Of a stretch of 64,000 bases of DNA, positions 12,879 through 24,600 are shown in pieces. Where the stretch lies: contig JAZAYU010000061.1 in assembly GCA_038501625.1 (NCBI GenBank), positions 2,220,303-2,284,302 of the forward strand. Reading direction: 5' to 3'. How positions within the stretch are numbered: the stretch's first letter is position 1; every line of letters starts with the position of its first letter. The notes beneath the pieces were generated by a model. The model was not told where the DNA came from and searched no databases. It saw only the letters and a program-made list of their open reading frames with translations. This DNA comes from Corbicula japonica (Eukaryota > Mollusca > Bivalvia > Venerida > Cyrenidae). The position numbers and the translations under genes were made by a program.

Positions 12879-13279
12879 TTGATCAAAAGGGTGCCAATTT
12901 CATATAACCTGTATTCATTGCTGAGTGTTGTTCGTCTACAGTCTTGTTTTGAGTATTTGTTATGAAAATATTTATTAACATTACATCAATTTCTTATTTT
13001 TATTATTTCATTTAGTTATTAATGACATCATAATCGCGGGAAACAACTAAAGAGTAGACTCCTTTTACGAAAAATAGTATCAACCGGAAACGTACGAATC
13101 GGCGTTCGGAAAACACGAATATAGGACGGCGTAAGTCGATGTTTGGCGGAAATATTACAGTTCTAAAACCTTAAGATAATTACATGAATTGTTCTAAATG
13201 ATGTTAGAAGGAATAATTATAAATTATAAGCCATTATTCCATGGATATTTCAATCTTATGTGCATTGTTGTTCTACATA

Positions 13280-13479
13280 CAGTAAAATTCCTATTAAACG
13301 CCCCTCCTCAAATAAACGCACCCCCCCCCCCCCCCATGTTATTTTAGGGAAAAAATGAGTTAATCTATATTTTTTATCCAATACCCTTTAGAATCTAATA
13401 TTAAAATAAAAATAAATAATATATGTCCCCCTTTCAGAAAATGTAACGCCCCCAGGGGTGTTTAAAAGGAGTTTTACGG
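13280..13479. mobile_element. TA-duplicating short element, decayed copy (200 bp)
   Basis: Left end cagtaaaattcctattaaac and right end complementary to ccgtaaaactccttttaaac, each followed inward by a C/G run, and flanked by TA on both sides. Same family as the intact copy at 31811-32145. Confidence 0.7.
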
Positions 13480-13495
13480 TAGGTATAGGCAACCA

Positions 13496-13640
13496 TGTTG
13501 TCTAATCTGGATCTGGATCTGCACTGTTGCTTTTTGGTCCGAAATAACCAAAGTTAATCTAAGACCCTCTTGTGTACATGTACATCCTGATCAGTCTGCA
13601 TGAATGGGCAGGCTGTTCAATGTAGACCTGACAATGGGTG
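13496..13640. mobile_element. TTAA MITE fragment
   Basis: Contains ctggatctgcactgttgc and ttttggtccgaaataacc in family order; ends are lost. Confidence 0.5.
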
Positions 13641-15785
13641 GGGACATTTCTTCAGATTTCCAGGCAGATTCTCTCAATTTTTCAAACTTAAAAATCAGGT
13701 AGATAAATAAAACTTAAATTAAATCAAAATCTAAATTATTGATTATTTTCAATATTTTTCTACCTCACACTCCCAAATGTTCTTGTTTCCTGAGAGATAC
13801 ATGTAATGACAACTGTAACTGTGAGCATTTAAGTGTTACAACACTGAACTTGGACCTGGATTATAATTTCACTCATGTTGATCCGTTGTCATTTTGATTT
13901 TAAACTAGGTCTACAAATTATTAGAATCGGGCAACAAAAATGATTTGTAAAGATAAAATCCAAAAATTTATTTTTCAGTTCAAATTTATTTTTAAGTGAC
14001 AAAGTATTTTCTGGAATTTGTCTAAAGAATGGCACCATTCTATGAAATACAAAGGTATAGAAAAATATCCACATTGTTAAAAAAAAAAACCAACTTATCT
14101 TCAATCATTGCAGCTTATGGTCAGATTAGATTACAATATTCATCACTATCATCATCATCATCATTATCAAAATCATCATCATCAACAACAACAACATCAT
14201 CATCACCATCAACAACATCATCATCAACATCATCAATAACAATAACATCTTCATCATCTCCATTTTTTATGTAAAAGATTTTGGCAGGGCTGGAATGAAG
14301 TAAATGCTTGAGTAAGCCTTAGTATTTCCTAAAAAGTTTGATATTATTTGTATGAATAATAACTTATACCAGATCGTGTAAACCTCTCAGCAGCTAACTT
14401 GTACTTTAAGCGTGAAGCAATTTTATTTAATTGTTATTTTTCTTCAACAACACAATTATTTGGATTTGTTCTTAGCTTTGAAGCATCTATACATTGTAAT
14501 AAAGCCCATTGACATGAACATTACCCGTAATCATTCTTTGTCTGACAAAAAAAACTGTACATTTCATCATTTTTATTGAAATTAAGTTTGATTGGTTTGT
14601 GCCCTTGAGAATGGCCTTCACCAGAACGGACAAGAATTGGCTTCCGGCGTACACTTGGGCACTCATGCACACCCAAAGACACTGACTTCCAGTGTAGAAC
14701 TAGGGCACACCTTTACGTTCGTGCATTTTAATATGGGTCAATACCTTGTTTTTAGCCAGACACCCCCATGAACCAGGATAGTTCAAAGAAATTACAATGC
14801 GAGAGGAGTCCATTTAATGCAAAAGAGTTTATGAAGGCTGAACGGTAACGTGTATAAAGACATATAAGGAGTGTTTCACAGCCTATTAATGGCATGTTAA
14901 CTATTAAAGAGAAATGTCTTAACTTAATTTCTATTTCCAAGTTTGGTAGTTAGGCATCAGGTTTCATTCTATGGGCAATTTTCCGCTACATGTTTACTAA
15001 TAACCTTGTTAACAGCTTTCTTTAAGTGTTTTATTGACAGTTTAAACTGTCAACAATGTTGCTGGATTCAATTCAATTAACTCCTGGAATCGCTTGTTAA
15101 AGCTTTTGCTTTATCTTCAACTTGCTTCGTAAAATTTCCAACCACTGTTTTGTTAAGGCCATTCTTTGTTTTTTGTTCTCTCTTAGATGCAAAGTTTGTT
15201 ATAATTTATCAGCACACACAGTGATTTTACTAATTTACTGGGTCAGCATTTTTGAAAATGATACATCTACATTTCTCAAAATGTTGCATTTTTTCCATGC
15301 AATACAAATTTTAGATAGTAATTAAATGAAGACCCACTTAATGGCAATTTTTTTGTTGTTATCATCATCTTCGTTTCTTACATTTTCTGGATCTTCAAGA
15401 AAAGTAAAGAGATAAGCCGACTGCTTTAATGTAAAAGCTTTTCAAGTGAAGTTAGAATAAATGTATTTAACCAATAAAAAAAAACAATGAACAGCATTAA
15501 ACATGTGAAATTATCTAAAATTATTTTCTGGAAGGTTAATACATGTATTTTCCAGTTTTAGTGGAAGAATTTCTTAGTAAACATGTTTTCTGTAGAAATA
15601 CTCCATTTTCAACAGTGAAATACCATACGCTACTTAGACGATTATGTATTGTGTTGCGGTTGAAACATAGAAGACTATTCAACTGCATTTGAAAATTTAG
15701 AAATGTATGGAATTACTAAGTAATTACTTAAATATGTTACCACATGTTATTTAATAATTTGAAAGCAATAAGTACTTGTTTGTAG
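13641..15785. other. AT-rich interval with a microsatellite, no gene seen
   Basis: Apart from the TCA-type microsatellite at 14141-14265, no repeat or gene recognised. Confidence 0.45.
14141..14265 (+). repeat. Imperfect (ATC/AAC)n microsatellite
   Basis: Runs of catcatcatc with interspersed aacaacaac. It produces a spurious poly-serine/threonine frame. Confidence 0.9.
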
Positions 15786-15992
15786 ATTTGTGTGTGATTG
15801 TGAACCTAACATATTTGTGAACCTAATTCTATATTTGTGAACCTTACACTATATTTGTGAACATAACATTATATTTGTGAACCTAATTCTATATTTGTGA
15901 ACCTTACACTATATTTGTGAACATAACATTATATTTGTGAACCTAATTCTATATTTGTGAACCTTACACTATATTTGTGAACCTAACTATAT
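15786..15992 (+). repeat. 20-bp tandem array with 60-bp higher order
   Basis: Unit atatttgtgaacctaattct, about ten copies. Three variants (ending attct, acact, acatt) repeat in fixed order, giving a 60-base superunit. Confidence 0.92.
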
Positions 15993-16336
15993 TTTAAATA
16001 GCTGGATATAGATGAGTGTAATCAGTTAAAATGATTAAGATAATGTGCAAATGAAAAAAATAATGTTTTTTGTGCTTAAGGTGTTAATTGTGATTGTAAT
16101 TGTTATTGTGTTCCCTGTGTAATGTATAATTTTTCTGCAAGAATGTGAACTCATTTGGAGCCCCCAAAAGCCATTAAAATTATTTTTTCTGAAATCTTGC
16201 TTTAAAAAATTTATGGAAGTTTTTGCTGTTATTTAAAAGTATAGATATAAAGTATATCTCTGAAAGTAAAAGGAATTTTTCAAACAGGCAAATCTTGAAT
16301 GAACCATACAATATATTTTCATGTAATACAGTCTGT

Positions 16337-16413
16337 GCCCAAGGTTATAAAACTGAGCATGGAAACCAGTCTCAAATCTCAACAATCTGATTGGCTGAAA
16401 TGGCGACTTGGGC
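16337..16413 (+). mobile_element. CCAAT hairpin element, short subfamily (77 bp)
   Basis: Begins gcccaaggttataaaactga and ends ggcgacttgggc. Only the left arm plus the terminal inverted end is present, with the same internal junction as 59876-59951. Confidence 0.8.
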
Positions 16414-17160
16414 CCAGGTATAAGTACCATTGAACTAAGCTAACAAAAGTTTAGGATAAGAATAAAACAAAATTTTAATGTTCATTTTGTGATTTACAGG
16501 TGACTGAATACTGCAGTAAAAGCTGTTACATCACCCATTGGTCTTGTAATGATATAGAGAGTTATAGATTTCTCATAAAAATTATAACAACTATAGATAC
16601 ATTTTTACACAGGTTTATATAACTTAAATTTGTATCTAATTTGTCCCTTTTAAAGCATAAAACTGAAGATGCATACAATGTTTAATGTGATAATTTCAAA
16701 TACCTAACCGAGAATTTTGCTCTCCAAATCTGGAATTGGACATTTTTCAGATAATAAAATGACTCACCTTTTGTGTTTTTTTTGTCTTAGACTTAAATGA
16801 AGGCAGTTGTAAGAGTAGCGGAAAAATCAAGTTTAAAGAATAATGGAATCCAGGAAATTCAAGCTGGAAGGATTTTTCAGTTTGGGGAATCTGGATATCA
16901 CATAAATATAAGTTTTAAGATGGTACATGCAGCAGCGAATCCAAGGGGGTTCAGAGGGGTTGCTGGGCAGCAATATTTAATTTTCATATTTTTTGGGGCA
17001 GAAAGTTGGAAATTATCATTTGACTATTCTCAGACTGCCTTAAATGAACCCTCTTATAATTAAAATATTGCATCCAACCTTAAGATGATTTTAATATTAT
17101 CCAATAAACACAGGTTATGTCATATTCTCCACCAGTATCGACCCAGATTCTCATCCACAT

Positions 17161-17358
17161 CAGTGCTTTTTTTCCTTCTATAGCAGAGGCCATTTATGGG
17201 CGCCTTCCCCTCAGAAAATTTCTTTCAAATCATGCAGTTTTCCCCAAAAAGTAACTTTATATCAGCGCTTTTCATTACCCTTAAAAGAAAAAATGACACT
17301 TTTTTCCCCAAAATTATAGGGCATGGGCACCTTCCCCAGGCAGTGAAAAAAGCCCTGA
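17161..17358 (-). mobile_element. hAT-like non-autonomous element, copy 2
   Basis: Reverse-complement match to 10634-10829. Ends cagtgctttttttcc and gaaaaaagccctg. Confidence 0.68.
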
Positions 17359-17369
17359 ACATGCTTGCA

Positions 17370-17675
17370 GTCTAATCCAGGTCTACAACGTCAATTCCAA
17401 TCAACCTTAACATCTGGCTGTCTGATCTAGGTCAATTCTGTTCGCTTCTTGATTAGAAATAACCTAATGAATCAAGAAGCAAACGGTAAAGATCTTGATT
17501 AGACAGCACAGATATGCCAACAGATCTAGGCTACACGGTTAACTTCTTGGTTAAGAAATAAGCTAAAGAATCATGATAAAAACAGTGTAGATCCTCATCA
17601 GACAGCATAGATCTGGCTGATCTGGATCTATACAGTTTACCCATGTGATAAAAGCTGTATCGATAAAGTAAAGGG
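17370..17675 (+). mobile_element. TTAA MITE copy, strongly diverged
   Basis: Repeated gatc-palindrome blocks, tagaaataacctaatgaatc linkers and a final taaagggttaa. It may be two rearranged copies. Confidence 0.6.
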
Positions 17676-17711
17676 TTAATTTTTTTCTGCCAAATACACC
17701 AAGCAATATTT

Positions 17712-17850
17712 AGGTCCAAGATCATAAAACTGAGATTGGAGACCAGTCTCAAGCATCTGATTGGCTAAAAATGGCAACCAGTTACCATTTCAGCCAATCA
17801 GATGCTTTAGATTTGAGACTGGTCTCACGTTTAGTTTTATGATCTTGGGC
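17712..17850. mobile_element. CCAAT hairpin element, full copy
   Basis: Arms begin ggtccaagatcataaaac and end ttttatgatcttgggc. The core is gattggct...agccaatc. Confidence 0.85.
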
Positions 17851-18468
17851 ATAAATTGATTGGCCCATATTCAAAGAAAATCCAGTTTTAATCAGCTGCA
17901 GATAAATTTGTACCACTGTTAACGTAAAAATGTCCTAGATCAGTGTACACTGCTCTATTGGTTACGCGATACTTTTTCCAAGGTTTAGTGTTTGCAGTTG
18001 TTCGCAAATCACACTTCCTCTCTCATAGTTTTGCTCAGTTTTATTACAGAAATGTGGAAACATGTTAAAATCATATGCTAAAATATGTTTGGTTTATTGT
18101 AGCATTGAAATTGGAAGAAACTGCAAATTATTTGAAATGAGATACAACAAGACTGTGTGTTATTTTAATATAGGTCTTCAGACGAAAATCATGTTCATAT
18201 TTTGTTACATAACTTATGAGATTTAATGGAAGTTTGGGAAAGAATCTATGTCAGTGTTATTAAATAACAATTTTCAGCCAGCATTTCATTTAATAAATTT
18301 ATGTTAGGAAGTTGTAACATTTTCAGGTTATATTAACGGAATAGACCGAGAAGCACTTAGAAATTTGTCCTGGGTGTATTTATAGTCAGTAAGAGTTTAT
18401 TTTAAGAAGATACATGCTCTAGCTTAGCCCTAAGTGGGTGGGGGGTGGGGAGACATGGATTAGATCAG

Positions 18469-18572
18469 GGCCTAAGATCATAAAACTGAGATTGGAGACT
18501 GGTCGCCATTTCAGCCAGTCAGATGCTTGAGATTTGAGACTGGTCTCCAATTTCAGTTTAATGATCTTGGAC
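18469..18572. mobile_element. CCAAT hairpin element, left arm shortened
   Basis: Outer ends are present (ggcctaagatcataaaac / ttaatgatcttgg). Most of the left arm between ggagactgg and cgccatttcag is deleted. Confidence 0.78.
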
Positions 18573-18627
18573 AAAGTACTAACAAAGACTTTGCTTCTTA
18601 TAGACTGACTGGGCAGCTGAAAATGTA

Positions 18628-18997
18628 CTCTTTTATCCTTATAAACGCCTTTTATCGCATGTGAGAACAGTGAAGATCCATCTGGGCATTCTGATCTAGA
18701 TCTACAGTGGTTGCATCTTTGTGAGAGAAAACCTTATGAATCTAACAGGGAGCAGTGTAGATCCAGATCAGATGGCACAGATGTTCCAGCTGATCTGTGC
18801 CGAAGATCATCAAACTAAATCTGGAGATCAGTCTCAAATCTCAAGCATCTGATTGGCTGAAATGGCGACCAGGCGCCATTTCAGCCAATCAGATCCTTGA
18901 GATTTGAGACTGATCTCAAAACTTAGTTTTAAGATCTTGGGCCCTGGACCTTAGTAACACTTTTGTCCACACAATAATGATTATCTGTGGGCTAGGG
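18628..18997 (+). mobile_element. TTAA MITE copy split by a hairpin element
   Basis: Left part to 18797 (…cagctgatctg) and right part from 18944 (ctggacc…ctgtgggctaggg|ttaa) join into a normal MITE order when 18798-18943 is removed. Confidence 0.7.
18798..18943. mobile_element. CCAAT hairpin element inserted in a MITE
   Basis: Full palindrome with ends tgccgaagatcat / aagatcttgggcc. Flanked by CTG on both sides, a possible 3-bp target duplication. Confidence 0.75.
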
Positions 18998-19282
18998 TTA
19001 AGCCCTTACTTACCCATTGGAAATATGAGAGCAGTGATAAATATTAAAAGGCACTTTTATTATTATTTTGTTTCATGAAATTCTCAATTACATAAAGCAT
19101 TTATGAACCCACTCACCCACAACATAAACTTAATAGCCTTTCATGAATATTAGGTGACACTTAGTTCCGTATGTCATTTCGGCGCCTACTATTATTGTCT
19201 TCAGTAAAAGGATGAATGCATGAAATGTTAGTGAACAGTTGTTTCTGTATAGACATACTTAAATTAAGAATAACATGTATAG

Positions 19283-19402
19283 GTGACGTGGGCAGTAATA
19301 TGCATTTGCAATATTGCCCATAACAGACTCAATCAAACCAAGCCTGCAATATTTTCATATTTGTCATGTATGGTGGAGATCAAAGCTGCCTTTTCATCTA
19401 TG
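19283..19402 (-). repeat. Dispersed TGCATATTACTGCCCA-family repeat, inverted
   Basis: The reverse complement starts atagatgaaaagg and includes aaatgcatattactgcccac. Confidence 0.6.
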
Positions 19403-19583
19403 TATATTACACAGATGTTTGAGTAGGCAAGATCTATAGTAATCACAAATACATTACATTTATAAGGTTAACACATGATCTTTAGAATCTTGTAAGACCC
19501 CCTCCCCCCACCTCTGCATGTGCTGTTATGACATTGTTAGGTTTAAACTAAAAATTCACTTGTGTTTGTATTTCTATTTTCAG

Positions 19584-19656
19584 TGCAGACTATGCAGGGA
19601 TCAACATGGGAGAGCGACACCAGCGGGAGGATTTCTGTCTCTGGCCGCCTGTGCAG
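19584..19656 (+). CDS. Zinc-finger gene, probable first coding exon (N-terminus)
   Basis: The exon follows a pyrimidine-rich acceptor (tttctattttcag) and ends at gtgcag|gtcagc. An ATG at 19606 has A at -3 and G at +4, a good initiation context. It gives 17 codons, MGERHQREDFCLWPPVQ, ending in phase 0. The aromatic/WPP stretch near the N-terminus resembles the short N-terminal motif of vertebrate ZNF362/ZNF384 (their proteins start with an NPYFWP-like segment), which is the main reason for choosing this start. The 22 bases before the ATG would be 5' UTR, so an upstream non-coding exon is expected. The frame is also open upstream to the acceptor, so an internal-exon reading is possible. The next coding exon is 15.4 kb away and accepts phase 0. 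Joining to the gene is inferred, not shown by transcript. Confidence 0.62.
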
Positions 19657-19981
19657 GTCAGCTTATTTATATTTATTTTGTACTGGTTCGAGTTAATGGT
19701 GTGTTTTGCATTTTTGTCTGCAATTTCTTCATATTGCACAAAGTATTATCAAAGTTCAGCAAAAGTAATTGGTAATTGTAAAATTAATGTACAGTCTAGC
19801 TTCAAAGCCTTGAACATTGTTCTCTCTAATACTACCCTTCTTTCAAACAGTTCATCTGGTCCCAAAACTAGAACACTAAATAACAATATAGTTCTACCTC
19901 TGCTCACATGCACTACCTATAGCTGGAACAGTCAAACACCAATCAGGATCCTAACAGCCCTACACTCATCCACAGTTTTAA

Positions 19982-19990
19982 CCCATTCCT

Positions 19991-20044
<54 letters not shown>

Positions 20045-20245
20045 GCATTTTTACGCATGAGCGACCAGTGTAGATCCAGATCAGCTGGCACATCCATGCC
20101 ATCTGATCAGAATCTGCACTGGTCGCATTTTGGTCAGAAATAACCAAACAAATCATAAAGTGAACAGTGCAGATCCTGATCTGCCGGCTGATCTTGATCT
20201 ACACTGTTTGCCCATGCAATAAAGGTGTGTCTATGGAGGAAAGGG
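19982..20245 (+). mobile_element. TTAA MITE copy with an internal (AT)n expansion
   Basis: TTAA on both sides. Normal family order except that the ccatatatacgc start has grown to about 50 bases of alternating AT (19993-20042). Confidence 0.88.
19993..20042. repeat. (AT)n microsatellite inside a MITE
   Basis: About 25 uninterrupted AT dinucleotides, located where other MITE copies have only catatata. Confidence 0.95.
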
Positions 20246-20459
20246 TTAATTATTTTCATACTACATGATTCAAACAGACCATTATTGGTAATCGTCATGT
20301 AATGCCTAAAAATAGCATGAAAATGTTGTTCCATTTAGGACAAAATCAGACAGTGCCCTGCAGTTCGAGGCATCGAAGTTCAACTGTAAATTGCTGGTTT
20401 TACATTTTACAAACTGAAACTGTTTGAACTCTAGTAAGTCTGTTCAGTACATGGGATTT

Positions 20460-21212
20460 GCTGTTATCCCATGGGTAAACTGTGTAGATCAACATCAGCT
20501 GGTACATGTGTGCCAGTTGATCAGGATCTGCACTGTTTGCTTTTGATTCATTGTTTATTAGGCCCCAGTTACACAGACGGTCGGTGTCCAATCGGTTGTT
20601 TTATTTTAAGTTAGTCGCTGTTTTGATCGGTTGTCATGCGTTATTTTATTTCTGGTTTTCTGTGTAACCAGCCATCGGTGATTGACAAGTGTTCATCGGT
20701 TAAATAGATATTTCATGGGTTGCTGGTAAACATTAATTCTCATCTTTTTTGTTCTATCGGTGGTAAGTATTAGTTGATCGGTTGCTTATCGGTGGTCCAT
20801 CGGATATATCGGTTGTAGACAGGTTGTCGATCGGTGAAATCGGTTGTAGACAGGTTGTCGATTGGTGATGATCGGTTGTAGACAAGTTGTCCATCGGTTA
20901 TTTGTATAATATTTTCACCGATCGAGAATTTTAAACATGTCTAAAAATCCCGATCGGTTATTTTTCACCGACGAAACTCATCTTTCCCCAATAATAATTG
21001 ATAGGTGGCAAACAGGTGACCAATAGTTGATATCGGTGGTAAATCCCTTGTCATCGGTTCACTACAGTATTTTGCTCAAAAAACTACCGATCGATCACCG
21101 ATGGCTCTGTGTAACTGGGGTTTAACTGACTAAAAAGCAACATTTGTAGATCCACATCAGACTGGCTGATTTAGATCTACACTGTTCCCACTTGCAATTA
21201 AACTTGTGTGGT
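20460..21212 (-). mobile_element. TTAA MITE remnant split by a 558-bp element
   Basis: The left part (…gcactgtttgcttttgattca…ttagg) and right part (tttaactgac…gtagatcc…caattaaacttgtgtgg) are colinear with a MITE once 20563-21120 is removed. Confidence 0.65.
20563..21120. mobile_element. 558-bp element with CCCCAGTTACACAGA inverted ends
   Basis: Exact 15-base inverted ends ccccagttacacaga / tctgtgtaactgggg. The interior is full of short atcggttg/atcggtg motifs and has no coding frame. No clear target duplication. Confidence 0.8.
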
Positions 21213-21568
21213 ATCATTATATTTCATGATGGTTGAAATTCGCGTATTTCGCACACGGGTAAGTGCGCGAAATCAAACCCTAGCGAAATCAAACCATTGA
21301 ATATCTAGTCTCATTAAAATAATACAAGTGCGTGAATTTAAGACCTCGCGAAAATATCACGTCATTTGCGTGAAATTTGACCCCTGCAAATTAAATGATA
21401 CAACAGTATAGGCAAAGGGCCAATAGTGTACACCTAGATGATTGCAAGCTTGTTAAGTTTACTGTACAATTCTTATAAAAACTGTATAATTTGTCATTTT
21501 ATAACAGATGTTGGGTAAGTTGGCAGTCACATGATACTCTGTGTATAAAACCAGATATGGGCAGTTAA

Positions 21569-21802
21569 CCCTTTCCTCCATATATACACATTTTTATGCA
21601 TGTGCGACCAGTGTAGATCCAGATCAGCCGGCAAATCCCAGCCGACTGATCAGGATCTACACTGGTCGCATTTTGGTCAATAATAACCTAACAAATCAAA
21701 CAGTGAGCAGTGCAGATCCTTATCAGACGGCAAGGATGTGCTGGCTGATCTGGATCTACACTTTTCGCCCACGCATTAAAGGTGTGTCTATGGAGGAAAG
21801 GG
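21569..21802 (+). mobile_element. TTAA MITE copy, full length reference
   Basis: A 234-base copy with TTAA on both sides, CCCTTTCCTCCATA start, TATGGAGGAAAGGG end and both internal palindromes present. Confidence 0.93.
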
Positions 21803-22684
21803 TTAAATATTTTCCTGTGATCAATACTCTTCAATATTAACATGGTGATATCAAATGTATCAAATATTTTGCTGATAAACCCTGTTTAAATTAAAGTCAT
21901 GTGACTGTCAGGTTATAAAAAACTAACTATACTTAAAGTAGGGAAATATTCAGCTGCATTTGAAAATGTTGCTATTAATGCTGTTCCAAGCGGAAATATA
22001 ATCAACAGGGGAAACTTTGGCTCCTTGGTATTTTCATGAGTGAGTCTCTTGCTCAGAAAATCAATTTCATTGTGCATGATGTAGAGCTAGTGAACTGGGA
22101 ACTTTATTCACTAACAGATATCACCCATTCTTCGATCATGAGGGAAAAAGTTTGTTCGCGGACATGTTCTTATTTTTCCAATTCCAATACTGAAATGCAT
22201 TAAACTGTAGAAGTTAAGTTACCGCCTTAGTGCAATAAGGGTATATCTCCTTAATATTTCAATGGTACTTATACTGTTCTTGCGCTGAGGTGACATTTAG
22301 TGCAAGTGAACGTGATTCCAAATAATACAGGAAAGAGTATATTTTGATAATAATAGCACTTTAATTTCTTTCATATTCATGGTCCTCTAATTTAATTTAT
22401 ACCAGCATTAAATTTAACCCTAAATTACTAATTCCAAAATCATATCATAGTATTTCCGCGTGATTTACCGGGGAAAGAAAATCCCTAGGGAAAAGATAAT
22501 GTTCGCATGCTAAATGAGTGACGTCACGTCTTCAAATATGTGACGTAATATATTCAAGTTATTGACGTCATTTAGAAAATAAGGTTTACGTAAACGTCAA
22601 TATTTCAATGTAATGAAACAAAATTTAGTTAGTAAACATACACACAATGTTATGAACAGTATAAGGTATGCAAGAAAAAGTATT

Positions 22685-23978
22685 GTCATGAAAACTTAAT
22701 GTTGGCTATAACTTTACCATTTCTTAATATTTCTACATCAAACTTTCAAATAATATTGCTTATGACACAAGGGTCGTGATGATGCAAAAATCTTCAGTCT
22801 AGGTGAGAATTGACGAGATTATGCCCCCTTTTGTTACTAATGGCTTTTGTCATGAAAACTTTATGTTGGCTATTACTTTGTCATTTCTTAGAATTTCTTC
22901 ATAAAACTTTCAAATTATATTGCTTATGACAATAGGGTTGTGATGTTGCCAAAAATGTTTGGTCAATTTCACATTTAATTTAATTATACCCCTCTTTGTA
23001 CACTGATTTTTATGCCCCCACAAAGTGGGAGGCATATAGAGTTGCACTCGTACATCCGTCCGTCCGTACGTCCCCAGATCTTGTGGCATCAACTCCTCCT
23101 AAACTATAAGGCGGATTTCTTTCAAACTTGCACAGATGATCAAGCAGGATGTGTTGATGATTGTAAAGAAAGGATTTTTTCCTGCGACTATTTTTACCAG
23201 AGTTATGGCCCTTTGTTAATTTCAGTAGTTAAATCTTGTGGCGTCAACTCCTCCTAAACTATAAGGCGGATTTCTTCCAAACTTGCACAGATGATCAAGT
23301 AGGATGTGTAGATAATCCTGAAGAAAGGATTTTTTCCTGCGACCATTTTTACTAGAGTTATGGCCCTTTGTTAATTCAGTAATTAAATCTTGTGGCGTCA
23401 ACTCCTCCTAAACTGCAAGGCAGATTTCTTGCAAACTTGCACAGATGATGAAGCAGGATGTGTAGATGATCGTGAAGAAAGGATTTTTTCCTGCAACCAT
23501 TTTTACCAGAGTAATGGCCCTTTGTTTTTTTTTCAGTAATAATATCTTGTGGCATCAACTCCTCATTTACTTTTGGACAGATTTCTTTCTTACTTGCACA
23601 CATTATCAAGCTGGATGGGTAGATGATCATTAAGAAAAGATTTTTACCTACTGCCATTTACCACAGTTATGGCCCTTTGTTTATTTCACTTTCAAAATTT
23701 TGTGGCATCAACTCCACATTTTCTTTTTAGCTGATTTCTTTCAAACTTGCACAGATGATTAGACATGATGTGAAGATTGTTGTAAAGGACATTGTCTTGC
23801 AACAATTTTCACCAGAGTTATGGCCCTTTGTTTATGTTAGTTATTAAATTTTGTGGCACTTACTCCTCATTTACTAATCATGATCACCACATGTTGTTAA
23901 TACCTGGGACAAAATTTTGTAACAAATGTTGTTGCAGCAGTGGGGGCATCAGTGTCCTGAGGACACAGTCTAGTTTAT
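22685..23978 (+). mobile_element. Helentron/pearl-like element with ~170-bp tandem core
   Basis: Starts with aacttaatgttggctataac units. From about 23012 it has atgcccccac...gtgggggcat subterminal inverted repeats around five or six diverged ~170-bp units (tcttgtggcgtcaactcctc ... agttatggccctttgtt). It ends with hairpin gtgtcctgaggacac, then agtCTAG, then T. Non-coding; may be two adjacent elements. Confidence 0.65.
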
Positions 23979-24004
23979 TGTGACAAACTACCAGAGTGCC
24001 AAAA

Positions 24005-24600
24005 AAGTATTTAGGTAAACATCCATCTTGTTGCATGCCCTTTTCAAATAACTTTAACCTGAAACTTAATGTTGCTTATAACTTGGAAAGTATTTTGTTC
24101 TTTTTGACACATTATTTTAAAAAATATAATGTCGTCAGTATTAACCCTTTCCTCCATTAATACGCATTTATACGCATGTGCGACCAGTGTAGATCCAGAT
24201 CAGCTGGCACATCCGTGCCGTCTGATCAGGATCTGCCCCTGTCACATTTTGGTCAGAAATAACCTAATGAATCAAAAAACGAACAGTTTAGATCCTGATC
24301 AGATTGCACTGATGTGCTAGCTGATCTGGATCTAAAATGTCGCCCACATAATAAAGGTGTGTCTATGGAGGAGAGGATTTAAAAGCTTTTTGACACAATG
24401 CTGTATCAACAAAGTTGTATCTGTTTTGAGTTATGCCCCTTTTTAAATGACTTTACCCTGAAACTTAATTTTGTTTATAATTGGAATATGTTATTTGCAC
24501 GAAGAAAGCTAGATCTGACAACAAGAATGGTAGAGATACTGATTGACCAGTTTTGGGGTTATTCCATTTCCATGGATGAGGCTTGTTGGAGTATGTTGTT
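24005..24600 (+). repeat. Diverged gene-desert repeat interrupted by a MITE
   Basis: The blocks tgcccttttcaaataacttt and tgcccctttttaaatgacttt with cctgaaacttaat occur on both sides of the MITE at 24145-24377. They are related to the ~170-bp units just upstream. Confidence 0.5.
24145..24377 (+). mobile_element. TTAA MITE copy, full length
   Basis: Left TTAA, CCCTTTCCTCCATTAA start, ctatggaggagagga end. Confidence 0.88.

Noticed and set aside
14029..14274. Poly-serine/threonine frame
   Set aside because: It is an (ATC/AAC)n microsatellite read in one frame.
16788..16810. Possible upstream 5' UTR exon after ttttttttgtcttag
   Set aside because: The acceptor looks good and a gttgtaagag donor lies close by, but a non-coding exon cannot be supported from sequence alone.
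19606..20073. 155-codon frame starting at the exon 1 ATG
   Set aside because: Only the first 17 codons are treated as coding. The frame then runs through a good donor (gtgcag|gtcagc), into intron and the (AT)n tract, giving an Ile-Tyr repeat tail.
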